A stretch of 64,000 nucleotides of DNA from Chloroflexota bacterium (GTDB taxonomy: Bacteria; Chloroflexota; Dehalococcoidia; Lucifugimonadales; Lucifugimonadaceae), in contig JAJCYY010000012.1 in NCBI GenBank assembly GCA_029262735.1, forward strand, positions 1 to 64,000, given 5' to 3'. This document shows positions 24,241-33,366 of the stretch, piece by piece. Within the stretch, counting starts at the first letter, position 1. Each line of letters opens with the position of its first letter. Made by a program: the position numbers and the translations under genes. The notes under the pieces were generated by a model. That model worked only from the letters and a program-made list of their open reading frames with translations. It was not told where the DNA came from and ran no database searches.

Positions 24241-25239
24241 CTAGAACTGCCTGTCGCGGATGTAGCCGGTCAACTGGATGAGCGCTTCTTTCGATTCCGA
24301 TTCTGGCAGGGATTCGAGACTCTCCAGTGCTGTTACAACGTAGTCGTTGGCGATCACACGAGAGCGCTCTAGCGCATCGGACTGGCATATCGCATCGTAC
24401 GCAGCGGAGAGCAACCGGGGGCGGTCGCTGTCACTTGAAGCAAGGTAAGCGCTGATCTCCGGTCGCGCATCGCCGCTTTCCATTGCCAGGATCGCAGGCA
24501 GCGTGAGCACACCGTTAGAGAGGTCGTTGGCGGTCGGCTTGCCGAGCTGCTCAGAGCTGGCCTCATAGTCCAGAAGATCGTCCAGCACCTGGTACGCCAT
24601 ACCAAGGTTGTATCCGTACTGGCGAAGGCTTGCCACCGAGTCTTCGTCGCTTTCGCCGAGTACCGCTCCGCTTTCTGCGGATGTGGAGAACAGCGAGGCG
24701 GTCTTGTCGTAGATCCGCTGCAGATACAGTTCGCGGCTCGTTTCGGGCAACCACGATTCGAGAATTTCGTTCAGTTCGCCGCGGGCGAGTTCGGCGATGG
24801 TCTGAGCAAACCGGCGAATCAGGCGCACGCTATTGGTGTCGCAGACGAATGTCGCTGAGGTTGCGAACACGAAGTCTCCGAGGAGGACGGCGACATTGCC
24901 GCCCCACAGGTTCGACGCTGTAGCGTGTCCGCGGCGTGTGTCTGCGCTGTCTACCGTGTCGTCGTGGATCAGGCTAGCAATGTGCAGCAGTTCGACGGCG
25001 GTCGCCATCTTGATCGTGCGCTCATCCGGGATTCTGCCCCAGAGCCTTGATGCGAGAAGGGTGATGGCAGGACGAATACGTTTGCCGGGCGTCGCAAGAA
25101 CGCGGGCGAGGCGAGCCTCTATCTCAGGCGTGGGTCCCGGAGCGTCTGTCTCTGCCACCGCTGCGATGTTCGCGATGACCTTGTCCAGGTCATCGGCAAT
25201 CGGGACGTAGATTCTATCTTTTACATCGGCTCCGAGCAA
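24241..25239 (-). CDS. Polyprenyl diphosphate synthase
   Basis: A 332-residue all-trans isoprenyl diphosphate synthase. The first Asp-rich motif is LIHDDTVD with the following RRG, and the second is YQVLDDLLDYE with the downstream KPTANDL motif. It elongates farnesyl or geranyl diphosphate with IPP. The residues before the first motif (LHIAS) are small, which suggests a long-chain product for quinones, but the chain length is not certain. The likely start is TTG 25239, seven bases after metG, with AGGTG nearby. It is inside the metG-nth transcript. Confidence 0.9.
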   Translation of the reverse strand: MLGADVKDRIYVPIADDLDKVIANIAAVAETDAPGPTPEIEARLARVLATPGKRIRPAITLLASRLWGRIPDERTIKMATAVELLHIASLIHDDTVDSADTRRGHATASNLWGGNVAVLLGDFVFATSATFVCDTNSVRLIRRFAQTIAELARGELNEILESWLPETSRELYLQRIYDKTASLFSTSAESGAVLGESDEDSVASLRQYGYNLGMAYQVLDDLLDYEASSEQLGKPTANDLSNGVLTLPAILAMESGDARPEISAYLASSDSDRPRLLSAAYDAICQSDALERSRVIANDYVVTALESLESLPESESKEALIQLTGYIRDRQF

Positions 25240-25246
25240 CGGGCAC

Positions 25247-26932
25247 CTATCCCGGGTTCTCCTGAGTGGGTTGTCCCAGACGGGCGTTTTCCTCTTCTAC
25301 GATGCTTTCGTCGAGCTTTCGGAACAGTGGAGTGGGAGAGGCCAGCTTACCGCCGACCGAGACCTCCGCACGATTCCACCCACCCGAAGCCACATCTCCG
25401 GCGAGCCCTAGCATATCGTGAATCTTTTCGCATGACGATGGCAGGAAGGGTGAAAAGACGGTTCTGAGCGTCGCGATGATGTTCAGGCCCGTCCAGAGCG
25501 CGGTCGCGGCGGCAGCTTTGTCTTGCTTCACGGTCGCCCAGGGTTGCTTCTGGTCAATGTAACGATTGCCGTGCTGGGCGAGCGCCATCGCAGCACGGAG
25601 TCCGTCTCTGAATCTACGAGCGTCCAACGCCGCAGCAACATCATTCAGCGCCGTGTCGCAGGCATCGAGTGCGGCCCTGTCAGTGTCATCCAGATCACCC
25701 GGTTCAGGCACCGCGCCATCGAAACTCCTGGTTGTGATCGTCAGTACGCGGTGAACGAAGTTGCCCAGGGTTGCGACAAGCTCGTTGTTGTTGGCAGCCA
25801 GGAATCCCGCCCACGTGAACTCTGAGTCCGAAGTCTCCGGCATGATCGAGCTCAGGTAGTAGCGGAGCGGGTCGACGTCGTATCGCTCAAGATAGTCGGG
25901 CAGCCAGACGGCGTTGCCACGGCTCTTCGAGAAGCCGGTATCTCCGAGGTTCAGGTACTCGTTTGCGACAACGTCCGTTGGCAGGTTCAGCCCGCCGTAT
26001 CCCATCAGTATCGCAGGCCAGAGAATCGTGTGGAACGAAACATTGTCTTTGCCCTGGAAGTAGTAGGTCTCCGCTGAGTCGTCCTCCCAGAACCTTTTCC
26101 AGCCGTCTGGTTCGCCCTGTTCTTGTGCGAGGAGTTTGGTAGCCGACAGGTAACCCATAACTGCTTCGAACCAGACGTAGACGCGCTTGCTCTCGTAGCC
26201 TTCAACCGGGATCGGCACGCCCCACTGGATGTCGCGGGTTATAGCGCGGTCGTGAAGGCCTTCTCGCAGGTAGTTGAGCGTGCCGTTACGGACATTTGGC
26301 CGCCAGCCGGTCTTGCCCTCGACCCATTCCTCCAGCTTCTCCTGGAATGCGCTCAGCTTGAAGTAGAGGTGTTTCGTGTCCCTGAACTCAGGTTTCGAGC
26401 CATCTCGTTTCGATCGAATGTCGATGAGGTCTATTGGGTCGAGCGTTCGGCTGCAGTTGTCGCACTGGTCGCCGCGCGCAGCTTCGTATCCGCAATGCGG
26501 ACAGGTGCCTTCTACAAAGCGGTCGGAGAGAAATCGCTGCTCAGCCAGGGAGTACGGCATCGACTGAGTGGCCTCATGAAAGAGGTCCTTCTCATCGAGG
26601 ACTCGGAACAGGTCATGCACAACATCACGGTGATGATCGGTGTGGGTGTGCGTGTAGATGTCGTAACTGAAGTCCATCTGCTTGAAGGAGTTGGACCAGA
26701 TCTCGTGGTAACGGCCCGCGATCTCTTCAGGAGTTACGCCATCGTCGATGGCACGCAGGGCGGTGGGCGTGCCGTGCATGTCAGAGCCTGAGACCATCGC
26801 CACGTTGTTCCCGGCGAGCCGGTGATAACGAGCGAAGATGTCTGCTGGCATATTCATCCCGGCGATGTGGCCGAGGTGGGGTGCGTTGTTGACGTAAGGC
26901 CACGCCACGCAGACAAGGATGTTTCTAGGCAA
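25247..26932 (-). CDS. metG: Methionyl-tRNA synthetase
   Basis: A 561-residue class I synthetase charging tRNA-Met. The HIGH-like motif is PHLGH near residue 18, and the KMSKS-like loop is GFSKSRGN near 325. A zinc knuckle with paired cysteines (CPHCGY...QCDNC) lies in the connective region at about 140-160. The C-terminal anticodon-binding helical domain is present. There is no C-terminal tRNA-binding EMAP-like domain, so this is the short form. Translation appears to start at TTG 26932; no good Shine-Dalgarno sequence is visible there. Confidence 0.96.
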   Translation of the reverse strand: MPRNILVCVAWPYVNNAPHLGHIAGMNMPADIFARYHRLAGNNVAMVSGSDMHGTPTALRAIDDGVTPEEIAGRYHEIWSNSFKQMDFSYDIYTHTHTDHHRDVVHDLFRVLDEKDLFHEATQSMPYSLAEQRFLSDRFVEGTCPHCGYEAARGDQCDNCSRTLDPIDLIDIRSKRDGSKPEFRDTKHLYFKLSAFQEKLEEWVEGKTGWRPNVRNGTLNYLREGLHDRAITRDIQWGVPIPVEGYESKRVYVWFEAVMGYLSATKLLAQEQGEPDGWKRFWEDDSAETYYFQGKDNVSFHTILWPAILMGYGGLNLPTDVVANEYLNLGDTGFSKSRGNAVWLPDYLERYDVDPLRYYLSSIMPETSDSEFTWAGFLAANNNELVATLGNFVHRVLTITTRSFDGAVPEPGDLDDTDRAALDACDTALNDVAAALDARRFRDGLRAAMALAQHGNRYIDQKQPWATVKQDKAAAATALWTGLNIIATLRTVFSPFLPSSCEKIHDMLGLAGDVASGGWNRAEVSVGGKLASPTPLFRKLDESIVEEENARLGQPTQENPG

Positions 26933-27004
26933 GGAGGATGGGCTCAGAAGAGATTTGGGGATAGGAATTAACGTGCTTTGCGGCCGGATTGACCGGCAAC
27001 TCCC

Positions 27005-27010
27005 ATTATA
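27005..27010 (-). promoter_or_regulatory. Candidate -10 element for metG
   Basis: A perfect TATAAT on the minus strand about 72 bp upstream of the metG start, in a 224-bp gap after rsmI. The best -35-like hexamer (TTGCCA) is too far away (23 bp), so the call rests on the -10 alone. No T-box motifs were seen in the leader. Confidence 0.3.
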
Positions 27011-27073
27011 GCCGTCACTTCATTGCAGGCTGATGGCAATTTGATAGTGGCAATAACGAGTGATGGGCGCCTT

Positions 27074-27112
27074 CCCTTCGTCGAGAGCTACGGGTGCTTG
27101 TGGGACGAAGGG
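27074..27112. other. Inverted repeat between rsmI and metG
   Basis: CCCTTCGTC (27074-27082) and GACGAAGGG (27104-27112) form a perfect 9-bp stem with a 21-nt loop. It lies 45 bp beyond the rsmI stop on the minus strand and upstream of the metG -10 candidate. There is no T tract, so it is not a standard intrinsic terminator; it may stabilise the rsmI mRNA end. Confidence 0.35.
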
Positions 27113-27156
27113 TTGGCTGGTTTCCGCTGATTCAGAGAGCGGCTGTGGTGTGAACG

Positions 27157-27984
27157 TCAGCCACCCGGTTTTTGTGCCTCGACTACTGCCGGGTAGGCTC
27201 TTGACCTTGGCGCTCCGGTTTCCGAAATGACGTGTTGCACTGCGGACCTGCCTGACAGGCCGTCTGACACTGCGCGCTGTGCCGCATCCCGGATTTCGTC
27301 GTCCGTCAGCTCTAACCTGGATTCGGGAGCCGGAGCGATCAGTATCACGAACTCGCCTCGCGGGTTCTCGAAGTGGTTGAGCGCCGCCTCTGGCCCGCCG
27401 CGGAAAACCTCTTCGTACAGTTTGGTCAACTCTCGGCAGATAACCAGGTCCCGCTCGGGAGCAACTTCCGACAGTGACTCAAGTGTCTGGCGCACACGGT
27501 GAGGCGCTTCCAGAAGAACCAGAGTCATTGGCAGATCAATGATCTGGGCCAGTTCCTTCTTGCGTTCGGCTCGCTTGCGGGGCAGGAAGCCGATGAACGC
27601 AAACCCGGCGGAGTCGAATCCGCTCACGGAAAGGGCGGCGGTTGCCGAAGAAGGCCCGGGAACAGGCGTCACAATGTGCCCGGCTGCTGCTGCCTCTCGC
27701 ACCAGTTTTGAGCCGGGATCCGAGACTGCAGGTGTTCCCGCATCAGTGACCAGTGCCAGGTCTGCCGACTCAAGATGTTCCAGCAGTTGCCTCAAGCGGT
27801 TTGGCGCACTGTTTTCGTTGTAACTGAGAGTGCGTACCTTGCTGCCGATGTGGTTCAGCAGCTTTCGGGTGACTCGTGTGTCCTCGGCCGCGATCAGCGG
27901 AACTGACTTGAGAATCTCGACGGCGCGCAGTGATACGTCCTGGAGGTTGCCGATTGGTGTGGCGACGACGAACAGTGTGCTCAT
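27157..27984 (-). CDS. rsmI: 16S rRNA (cytidine1402-2'-O)-methyltransferase
   Basis: A 275-residue SAM-dependent tetrapyrrole-methylase-fold protein. The N-terminus VVATPIGNLQDVSLRAVEIL and the following AEDTRVTRKLL are the RsmI signature. The later TDAGTPAVSDPG and PGPSSATAALSVSG motifs form the SAM/substrate site. It 2'-O-methylates C1402 in the ribosomal P site. It lies 27 bp downstream of lipA in the same direction. Confidence 0.95.
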   Translation of the reverse strand: MSTLFVVATPIGNLQDVSLRAVEILKSVPLIAAEDTRVTRKLLNHIGSKVRTLSYNENSAPNRLRQLLEHLESADLALVTDAGTPAVSDPGSKLVREAAAAGHIVTPVPGPSSATAALSVSGFDSAGFAFIGFLPRKRAERKKELAQIIDLPMTLVLLEAPHRVRQTLESLSEVAPERDLVICRELTKLYEEVFRGGPEAALNHFENPRGEFVILIAPAPESRLELTDDEIRDAAQRAVSDGLSGRSAVQHVISETGAPRSRAYPAVVEAQKPGG

Positions 27985-28011
27985 GGGACCGCCGTCTTGT
28001 TGTGGCTCAAC

Positions 28012-28902
28012 CTACCGGCCTGAAGCGGCAAGAAGCATGTCGATTGCAGCCTCGTGCTGCTCGTCCGCGTGGTACGAGCTTCGAACCAGCGGTCCCGCCG
28101 CAACATGCTTGAAGCCCAGGCGAAGTCCCTCCTGTTCGATCTCCTTGAACTCGTCAGGGTGATAGAAGCGGATCAGCGGGTGGTGCTTCTTCGATGGTCG
28201 CAGGTACTGGCCAACGGTCAGCAGGTCGCATTCAGCGTCCCTGAGGTCCCGCAACGTCTGAAACACCTCTGGCATTGTCTCGCCGATGCCAACCATCATT
28301 CCGGACTTGCTCGGCATGTGCGGGTCGATTTCCTTCACCCGGCGCAGAAGCTCAAGTGAAAGGTCGTAGTCACCTTTTGGCCGCACCTTTGGAAAGACGC
28401 GGCGTACCGTCTCGATGTTGTGGTTCAGCACCTCAGGCCCTGCCTTGACCACGGCCTCAAGGTGCTCATGGACCCCCTGGAAGTCAGGAATCAGCACCTC
28501 TACCTTGCAAGTGGGCGTGAGCCGGTGAATCTGCTGGATGCTTGTGGCGAAGATACCTGCGCCGAAATCCGGGAGATCGTCACGATCAACCGATGTCACG
28601 ACCGTGTACTTGAGCTCCATCTCTTGCACCGTTGTCGCGAGCCGGAACGGCTCTGCAAAGTCGACCTCGCTGGGCCAGCCCGTCTTGACGTTGCAGTAGG
28701 AACAGGCTCGTGTGCAGGTGTCGCCGAGGATCATGAAGGTGGCCGTCCGCCGACTCCAGCAATCGCCAATGTTCGGGCAGGCCGCCTCTTCGCAGACTGT
28801 GTGTAGCTTTGCTCCCCTGAATCTGCGGCGCAGGTCCATATAGTCTTCGCCGCCGGGCGCGGGGACCTTGAACCATTCGGGAAGCCTGCGTTCTACAGCC
28901 AT
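28012..28902 (-). CDS. lipA: Lipoyl synthase
   Basis: A 296-residue radical SAM enzyme inserting two sulfurs into octanoyl groups. The auxiliary cluster ligands are in CEEAACPNIGDC (C-x4-C-x5-C), and the radical SAM motif is CTRACSYC (C-x3-C-x2-C). The C-terminal RSSY motif, whose Ser ligates the auxiliary cluster, is present. No lipB or lplA is in the window. It precedes rsmI on the minus strand and is divergent from rlmD. Confidence 0.97.
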   Translation of the reverse strand: MAVERRLPEWFKVPAPGGEDYMDLRRRFRGAKLHTVCEEAACPNIGDCWSRRTATFMILGDTCTRACSYCNVKTGWPSEVDFAEPFRLATTVQEMELKYTVVTSVDRDDLPDFGAGIFATSIQQIHRLTPTCKVEVLIPDFQGVHEHLEAVVKAGPEVLNHNIETVRRVFPKVRPKGDYDLSLELLRRVKEIDPHMPSKSGMMVGIGETMPEVFQTLRDLRDAECDLLTVGQYLRPSKKHHPLIRFYHPDEFKEIEQEGLRLGFKHVAAGPLVRSSYHADEQHEAAIDMLLAASGR

Positions 28903-29012
28903 TTGATTCTGTGGGATGCCATTGGCGGTGTTACCGTCATCTCTTGCGGTGCGCCTTCATTTGGGCCTTCCGCGTGATCCAACCCTTCTATCGTAGATGA
29001 AAAGGGTCCAGT

Positions 29013-30266
29013 TTGGGCAAGCGTAAGAGACGCCAGCGGTACAGCGGGCCAGACCTCACATCTCATCTGCAGGTGAGCAAGGGTGATGTGATTGAGCTTG
29101 TGCTCGGCACACACGGCGATGGTGGGAACCCCGTTTCCGAATACCAGGGCGCACCGGTGATCGTCATGGGTGGCCTGACGAGTGAGAAGGTGCGATGCGA
29201 GGTGGTGTGGATCGACCCCGATGCTATTCACGCAAAGGTAGTGGAGGTGATCGATCCGAGTCCGCATCGAAGAGAGCCGCCGTGCGGTTACTTTCTCAAT
29301 TGCACCGGATGCCAGTGGCAGCACGTCTCTTATGAGCATCAGCTTGAGTTGAAGCGGAAGCGTGTGATCACGGCGATGAGCGAATATCCGGCAATGGCAG
29401 GTGTGGATGTTGATCCGGTCATCGCCAGCCCGGACGAACTCGGCTACCGCAATCATGCTCGGTTTACCGTGTCTCGATGGCCTGAGAACCGAGGGCAGGT
29501 CGGATTCATGAACGCTGTCACACGGCGTTTCGTACGCATCGACCGATGCCTGCTGATGAACGAGTCTGTAAACGGCGTCCTGGAGAGCGTGCAGGGCAGG
29601 CTGGCGGGCATGAGCCAGTTCTCCGTGCGGGCCAGCAGTTCAACCGGTTCGATGCTGATTCAGCCGCCGTTACCGGCAGAGTTCAAGTCGCCCGCGTCTG
29701 GCCAGATTCAGTACGAGGAGAGAGCGGCTGGTCGCACGTTTCGAGTGGCGTCGCCATCGTTCTTCCAGGTCAACACGCGGCAACTTGAACGAATGGCAGA
29801 GCTGGTGAAGTCCATGCTCGGACCACAGGGCACAGGAACACTGCTCGACGCTTACTCAGGCGTTGGGACATTTTCCGTACTGCTTGCGCCCCATGTTGAG
29901 CGCGTGATCGCTGTAGAGGAATCGGCTTCAGGTGTTGCGGACGCTCGCGCCAACGCCTCTGGAATATCGAACATCGAGTTTCTCGAGGGACGTTCCGAGG
30001 AGCTGATACCGACTCTGGCAGGATCGGTGGACTACGTGATACTCGACCCGCCGCGGGTGGGATGCATGCCGGAGGTGCTCGAAGCGGTGCGAAAACTTGC
30101 GCCATCGAAAATCGTGCTGGTTTCGTGCGACACGGCGGCGATGGCCCGCGACCAGGCACGCCTGTTGGGCCACGGGTTTAGAATTGTGCGTGTTCTGCCG
30201 GTAGATATGTTCCCGCAGACTCGACACGTGGAGGTTCTGTCGGTATTTGAAGGGCCACCTGAATGA
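29013..30266 (+). CDS. 23S rRNA (uracil-C5)-methyltransferase, RumA/RlmD type
   Basis: A 417-residue TrmA/RumA-family m5U methyltransferase. The N-terminal TRAM domain (about 18-80) is followed by iron-sulfur ligands CGYFLNCTGC and IDRC. The SAM motif is LLDAYSGVGTFSVLLA. DPPRVGC and the catalytic Cys in LVSCDTAAMARD are intact. The only early start is TTG 29013, preceded by AAAGGG. Whether the target is U1939, U747 or tRNA U54 cannot be decided from motifs alone. It is upstream of maf. Confidence 0.92.
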   Translation: MGKRKRRQRYSGPDLTSHLQVSKGDVIELVLGTHGDGGNPVSEYQGAPVIVMGGLTSEKVRCEVVWIDPDAIHAKVVEVIDPSPHRREPPCGYFLNCTGCQWQHVSYEHQLELKRKRVITAMSEYPAMAGVDVDPVIASPDELGYRNHARFTVSRWPENRGQVGFMNAVTRRFVRIDRCLLMNESVNGVLESVQGRLAGMSQFSVRASSSTGSMLIQPPLPAEFKSPASGQIQYEERAAGRTFRVASPSFFQVNTRQLERMAELVKSMLGPQGTGTLLDAYSGVGTFSVLLAPHVERVIAVEESASGVADARANASGISNIEFLEGRSEELIPTLAGSVDYVILDPPRVGCMPEVLEAVRKLAPSKIVLVSCDTAAMARDQARLLGHGFRIVRVLPVDMFPQTRHVEVLSVFEGPPE

Positions 30267-30315
30267 CGAAACAGACCACCCTGTGGCTCGTTCCAGAGCA
30301 GACCGCATCTGAGCA

Positions 30316-30969
30316 ATGGTGACTAAACTGGGCAAATCAATGGACGCACAAATCGTGAGTACCGCTCATCCGGTGGTGCTCGCTTCCGCTTCACCGCGCA
30401 GATCTGCGATCTTGAGAGAGCTTGCGATTCAGTTCGAGGTTGTCCCCGCCGATCTGGATGAGTCGAAATTCCAGGGCGTAGATCCGAAGCAGCTCGCTTT
30501 GCAGCTTGCCGAGTCCAAGGCTGAGCGCGTGAGCCGACTCAAGTCGGACTGTTGCGTGATCGCCGCCGATACCGTCGTGGCATTCGAAGGCCGGTCTCTC
30601 GGAAAGCCGGAGGACGCGAACGAAGCGATTGCGATGCTTGAGTTGCTCAGCGGCACGACTCATGAGGTGCATACTGGTCTGGCAGTGCGGATAAATGGCA
30701 CAGTACTGAGCGGTGTCGAGACCACCGAAGTTGCAATGCGTAATCTTGAGAGTTCCGAGATCGAAGCCTACGTCGCTTCAGGCGCTGCGCTGGACAAGGC
30801 CGGCGCTTACGGCATCCAGGATGCGAACTTCTCTCCCGTCGACTCTTACCGCGGCTCCTACTCGAACGTAGTTGGACTGCCTGTCGCGCTCCTGGCCCGC
30901 CTGTTGAACGAGTCGCGTGAAATCGATTCGGAAACGGCGTCGCTCATGGGCCGAGGTGATGCGCAATGA
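30316..30969 (+). CDS. maf: Maf-family nucleoside triphosphate pyrophosphatase
   Basis: A 217-residue house-cleaning NTP pyrophosphatase (dTTP/UTP or modified nucleotides). The phosphate-binding motif is LASASPRRSAIL. AADTVVAFEG, the GKP motif and SGTTHEVHTGLAV follow in order. The late GAYGIQD and YSNVVGLPV motifs complete the family pattern. ATG 30316 is used; ATG 30340 is also possible. Its stop overlaps the following tatB-like gene by 4 bp, so it is part of the maf-tatB-tatC operon. Confidence 0.95.
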   Translation: MVTKLGKSMDAQIVSTAHPVVLASASPRRSAILRELAIQFEVVPADLDESKFQGVDPKQLALQLAESKAERVSRLKSDCCVIAADTVVAFEGRSLGKPEDANEAIAMLELLSGTTHEVHTGLAVRINGTVLSGVETTEVAMRNLESSEIEAYVASGAALDKAGAYGIQDANFSPVDSYRGSYSNVVGLPVALLARLLNESREIDSETASLMGRGDAQ

Positions 30970-31424
30970 ACTTCCTGGGCATCGGTGGACTCGAGTTTCT
31001 GCTTATCTTCGGCGTTGCGATGTTTTTCCTCGGTCCCAAGCGGCTGGCGGAGGGCGTACGCCACGGGCGTAAGTACTACACGGAGCTGAAGCGTTACCGA
31101 CAGGAGCTTACGAGCCTTGTCACAGAGGCGATCGATGCCGAGGATCTTAAGAAGGAGTTGGAGGAGACGAAACGGGAGGTCTGGGACGAGTCTGACACGG
31201 AGGCGATTAAGGGGATCGAGAAGGATCTGGCGCTGGATCAGGGGATCACGGACATACCTGAACTCGATATCACGCGATCGGTCCCGAATGTCGGCTCATC
31301 CAGCAAGCCCAGGCTCGTGGATCGCGGCGATGGCAAGGTCAATGGCGAGGATGTCCCGCGACTGGGGCTGGAGCCGGGCGATTCGAGCTCGGCACCAGGT
31401 CCTGAAAGGCCGGGTACACAGTGA
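30966..31424 (+). CDS. TatA/TatB-like twin-arginine translocase subunit
   Basis: A 152-residue protein with the TatA/B hairpin: a short TM helix (about 5-22, GGLEFLLIFGVAMFFLGP), the FLGPKRL hinge and an amphipathic helix (about 28-60), then a long acidic cytoplasmic tail. The length of tail and the Glu at position 10 (GLEF) fit TatB better than TatA. It overlaps maf and tatC by 4 bp each, giving translational coupling. It should act with TatC as the receptor for folded proteins with RR signal peptides. Confidence 0.85.
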   Translation: MNFLGIGGLEFLLIFGVAMFFLGPKRLAEGVRHGRKYYTELKRYRQELTSLVTEAIDAEDLKKELEETKREVWDESDTEAIKGIEKDLALDQGITDIPELDITRSVPNVGSSSKPRLVDRGDGKVNGEDVPRLGLEPGDSSSAPGPERPGTQ

Positions 31425-32218
31425 ACCGTGACCGTGCGATGTCGATCCTGGAGCATATGGGCGAGCTAAAACGGAGGATGATCCGGGTCTCCGTTGTGTT
31501 CCTGGTATTCACGATCGTAGCTGCGGTCTTCTACGATCAGATCTTCGAGTTCCTGCGGAAACCGGCTGAAGATGCGCTTGAAGGGGCGGAGGGACAGATC
31601 ATCTTCACGCAGGTTGCCGAGGCGTGGGGCGCGGCGATGAAGGTGGCGGTGATCCTGGGTTTCACAGCGACGATGCCGTACTTCCTGTTCGAAATGACGA
31701 TGTTCCTGCGCACCGGCCTGACTCCAAAAGAGCGGCGCTATCTCTACTTCTTCCTGCCCTTTTCGATAGTTTCGTTTGCAGCGGGCGTCACGTTTGGTTT
31801 CGTGATGCTGATTCCACCTGCGATCAACTTCTTGCTGACGTTCGGTAGCGAACTGGCGACGCCATTCCCGACCATCGGCTCCTATGTCAGCCTGCTGATA
31901 GCGCTATCGTTCTGGATGGGGCTGATATTCGAGCTGCCGACCGTGATGTTCTTCCTGTCGAAGCTGGGTGTCGTTGGCTCATCGTGGTACAGACGCCAGT
32001 GGCGCTGGATGGTGCTGTTCGCGTTCGTGCTGGGAGCGGTGGTGACCCCGACTTTCGACCCGATAACGCAGTCGCTGGTGGCGGGACCGGTGATCGTTCT
32101 CTATATAACCGGCACAGTGCTGGCCAAATTCGCCGAGCGGGGCAAGGGCGAGTCGGAAGCTGAGTCAGAGTCGGAATCGGAGACGGCAGTTACCGACAGC
32201 CCGTCCGGCGGTAGCTAA
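31421..32218 (+). CDS. tatC: Sec-independent protein translocase TatC
   Basis: A 265-residue, six-TM TatC. The N-terminal cytoplasmic motif SILEHMGELKRRM precedes TM1, and the family features FLRTGLTPKERRY and PTFDPITQ are present. The C-terminus is a Glu/Ser-rich acidic tail (about 245-265). Start is GTG 31421 overlapping the tatB-like stop (GTGA). It binds RR signal peptides and forms the translocase with TatB-like and TatA (32305-32508). Confidence 0.96.
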   Translation: MNRDRAMSILEHMGELKRRMIRVSVVFLVFTIVAAVFYDQIFEFLRKPAEDALEGAEGQIIFTQVAEAWGAAMKVAVILGFTATMPYFLFEMTMFLRTGLTPKERRYLYFFLPFSIVSFAAGVTFGFVMLIPPAINFLLTFGSELATPFPTIGSYVSLLIALSFWMGLIFELPTVMFFLSKLGVVGSSWYRRQWRWMVLFAFVLGAVVTPTFDPITQSLVAGPVIVLYITGTVLAKFAERGKGESEAESESESETAVTDSPSGGS

Positions 32219-32250
32219 TTCAAACGCGCTGATATCTGCCTGGCAACAAA

Positions 32251-32275
32251 AAAGGCATCCCGAATGGATGCCTTT
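32251..32275. terminator. Bidirectional intrinsic terminator
   Basis: A perfect 10-bp stem (AAAGGCATCC / GGATGCCTTT) with loop CGAAT. It is flanked by an A run on the left and TTTCGATT on the right. On the minus strand it ends in a six-T tract, a strong terminator for tatA. On the plus strand it ends tatC with a shorter U tract. It lies in the 86-bp gap between the convergent genes. Confidence 0.9.
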
Positions 32276-32304
32276 CGATTCACAGGGGCTTTCGGCCTGG
32301 TTCC

Positions 32305-32508
32305 CTAAACCTTGGTCTCAACCTCGGCCTTTGCCTCCGGCGCCTCAATCGCTTCCTCATCCTTGTCTTTAACGGATGTGCGGAATTCTTTAAGCGCCTG
32401 ACCCATTCCCCTGCCAACGCTCGGCAACTTACCCACACCGAACAGGATCATCACAACGACGAGGATTAGAAATATCTCTAGCGGACCGATGCCTCTTAAG
32501 AAACCCAT
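32305..32508 (-). CDS. tatA: Sec-independent protein translocase TatA
   Basis: A 67-residue TatA: a TM helix at about residues 7-23 (IGPLEIFLILVVVMILFG), the FGVGKLP hinge, an amphipathic helix through RGMGQALKEFRTSV, and a short acidic tail. AGGAG sits eight bases upstream of the ATG. It is a separate transcription unit convergent with maf-tatB-tatC. It would supply the multimeric pore-forming subunit. Confidence 0.94.
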   Translation of the reverse strand: MGFLRGIGPLEIFLILVVVMILFGVGKLPSVGRGMGQALKEFRTSVKDKDEEAIEAPEAKAEVETKV

Positions 32509-32649
32509 ATTAGCGCTCCTGAATTGCCGCGCGACTGAAATGTCAGGTCAAGAATAGGCTGGGCCGTATTGAGTGTCAAACGGGGCAAGTGACGGGAATG
32601 TGATGATTCGCGAGCTCTGAATTTTCTAGCAGTCCCCATCCAATCCAGA

Positions 32650-33312
32650 TCAGGCCATGTAGCGCCACACTGCCAGCACCCTGCTCATGACCTCAACGTT
32701 GTGAGCACTGGCGTAGATGGGTTCCATCTGCGTGTTAGCGGGCTGAAGCCTGACCTTGCTGCCCTCAGGATAGAAATACTTGAGCGTCGTCTCGTTCTCC
32801 TCAACAAGCCGCACCGCAGCCATCTGGCCGTTCCGAACCTGCTGCGTCGACTCCATGATTACAAGGTCGCCGTCGCCGATTAGAGCGTCGATCATCGAGT
32901 CGCCCTTGACCTTGAGGGCGTAGACGCCATCGCCGCGCCCGACAATCGCCTGTGGCAGGTCGATCTGTTCGATGCCAACGTCTGTCCAAGTGTCTGTCTG
33001 CGGCAGCGGAAACGGCGAGCCGGCGGCAATCGTACCCATGAGTGGAACCGCAACCGTCTCAGGTTCCCGCGCGCTTCGGCCGTTCCGGCTGGCTCCGCGT
33101 CCGTTGGGAATGGCGAGGCCGCGTGAGACCTCGGAGTCCCGGTTCAGGTGGCCGCCCTCCGAGAGTCTGTCGAGGTTGTACTTGACGACCGATGTGGAGC
33201 TTAGTCCGCAGCCGTACTGGATATCGCGGACCGTAGGAGGATAGTCGTGCTCTTCGATGAAGTCCTCGATGAACTCGAGCATCCGTGTCTGTTTGTCTGA
33301 AAGTACTTTCAC
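32650..33312 (-). CDS. lexA: LexA SOS repressor
   Basis: A 220-residue LexA. The N-terminal winged helix (1-65) has YPPTVRDIQYGCGLSSTSVV. The autocleavage bond is Ala97-Gly98 (TIAAGSPF). The catalytic dyad is Ser139 (GDSM) and Lys178 (TTLKYF). It represses DNA-damage genes until RecA filaments trigger self-cleavage. Start is GTG 33312 with AAAAGG about eight bases upstream. A near-match to the GAAC-N4-GTTC operator lies about 55 bp upstream, suggesting autoregulation. The second recognition-helix region is rather divergent from E. coli LexA. Confidence 0.95.
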   Translation of the reverse strand: MKVLSDKQTRMLEFIEDFIEEHDYPPTVRDIQYGCGLSSTSVVKYNLDRLSEGGHLNRDSEVSRGLAIPNGRGASRNGRSAREPETVAVPLMGTIAAGSPFPLPQTDTWTDVGIEQIDLPQAIVGRGDGVYALKVKGDSMIDALIGDGDLVIMESTQQVRNGQMAAVRLVEENETTLKYFYPEGSKVRLQPANTQMEPIYASAHNVEVMSRVLAVWRYMA

Positions 33313-33366
33313 TTCGTGGACCTTTTGGCGAACTGGGGCTGCGACCGTTCCATGCGGGCATTTCTC

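Noticed and set aside
26933-27156. T-box riboswitch upstream of metG
   Set aside because: Neither the conserved T-box sequence nor a following terminator with T tract could be found.
28893-29456. 187-codon minus-strand frame upstream of lipA
   Set aside because: It lies antisense to the start of the RumA-type methyltransferase, which has full motifs; no homology pattern is seen.
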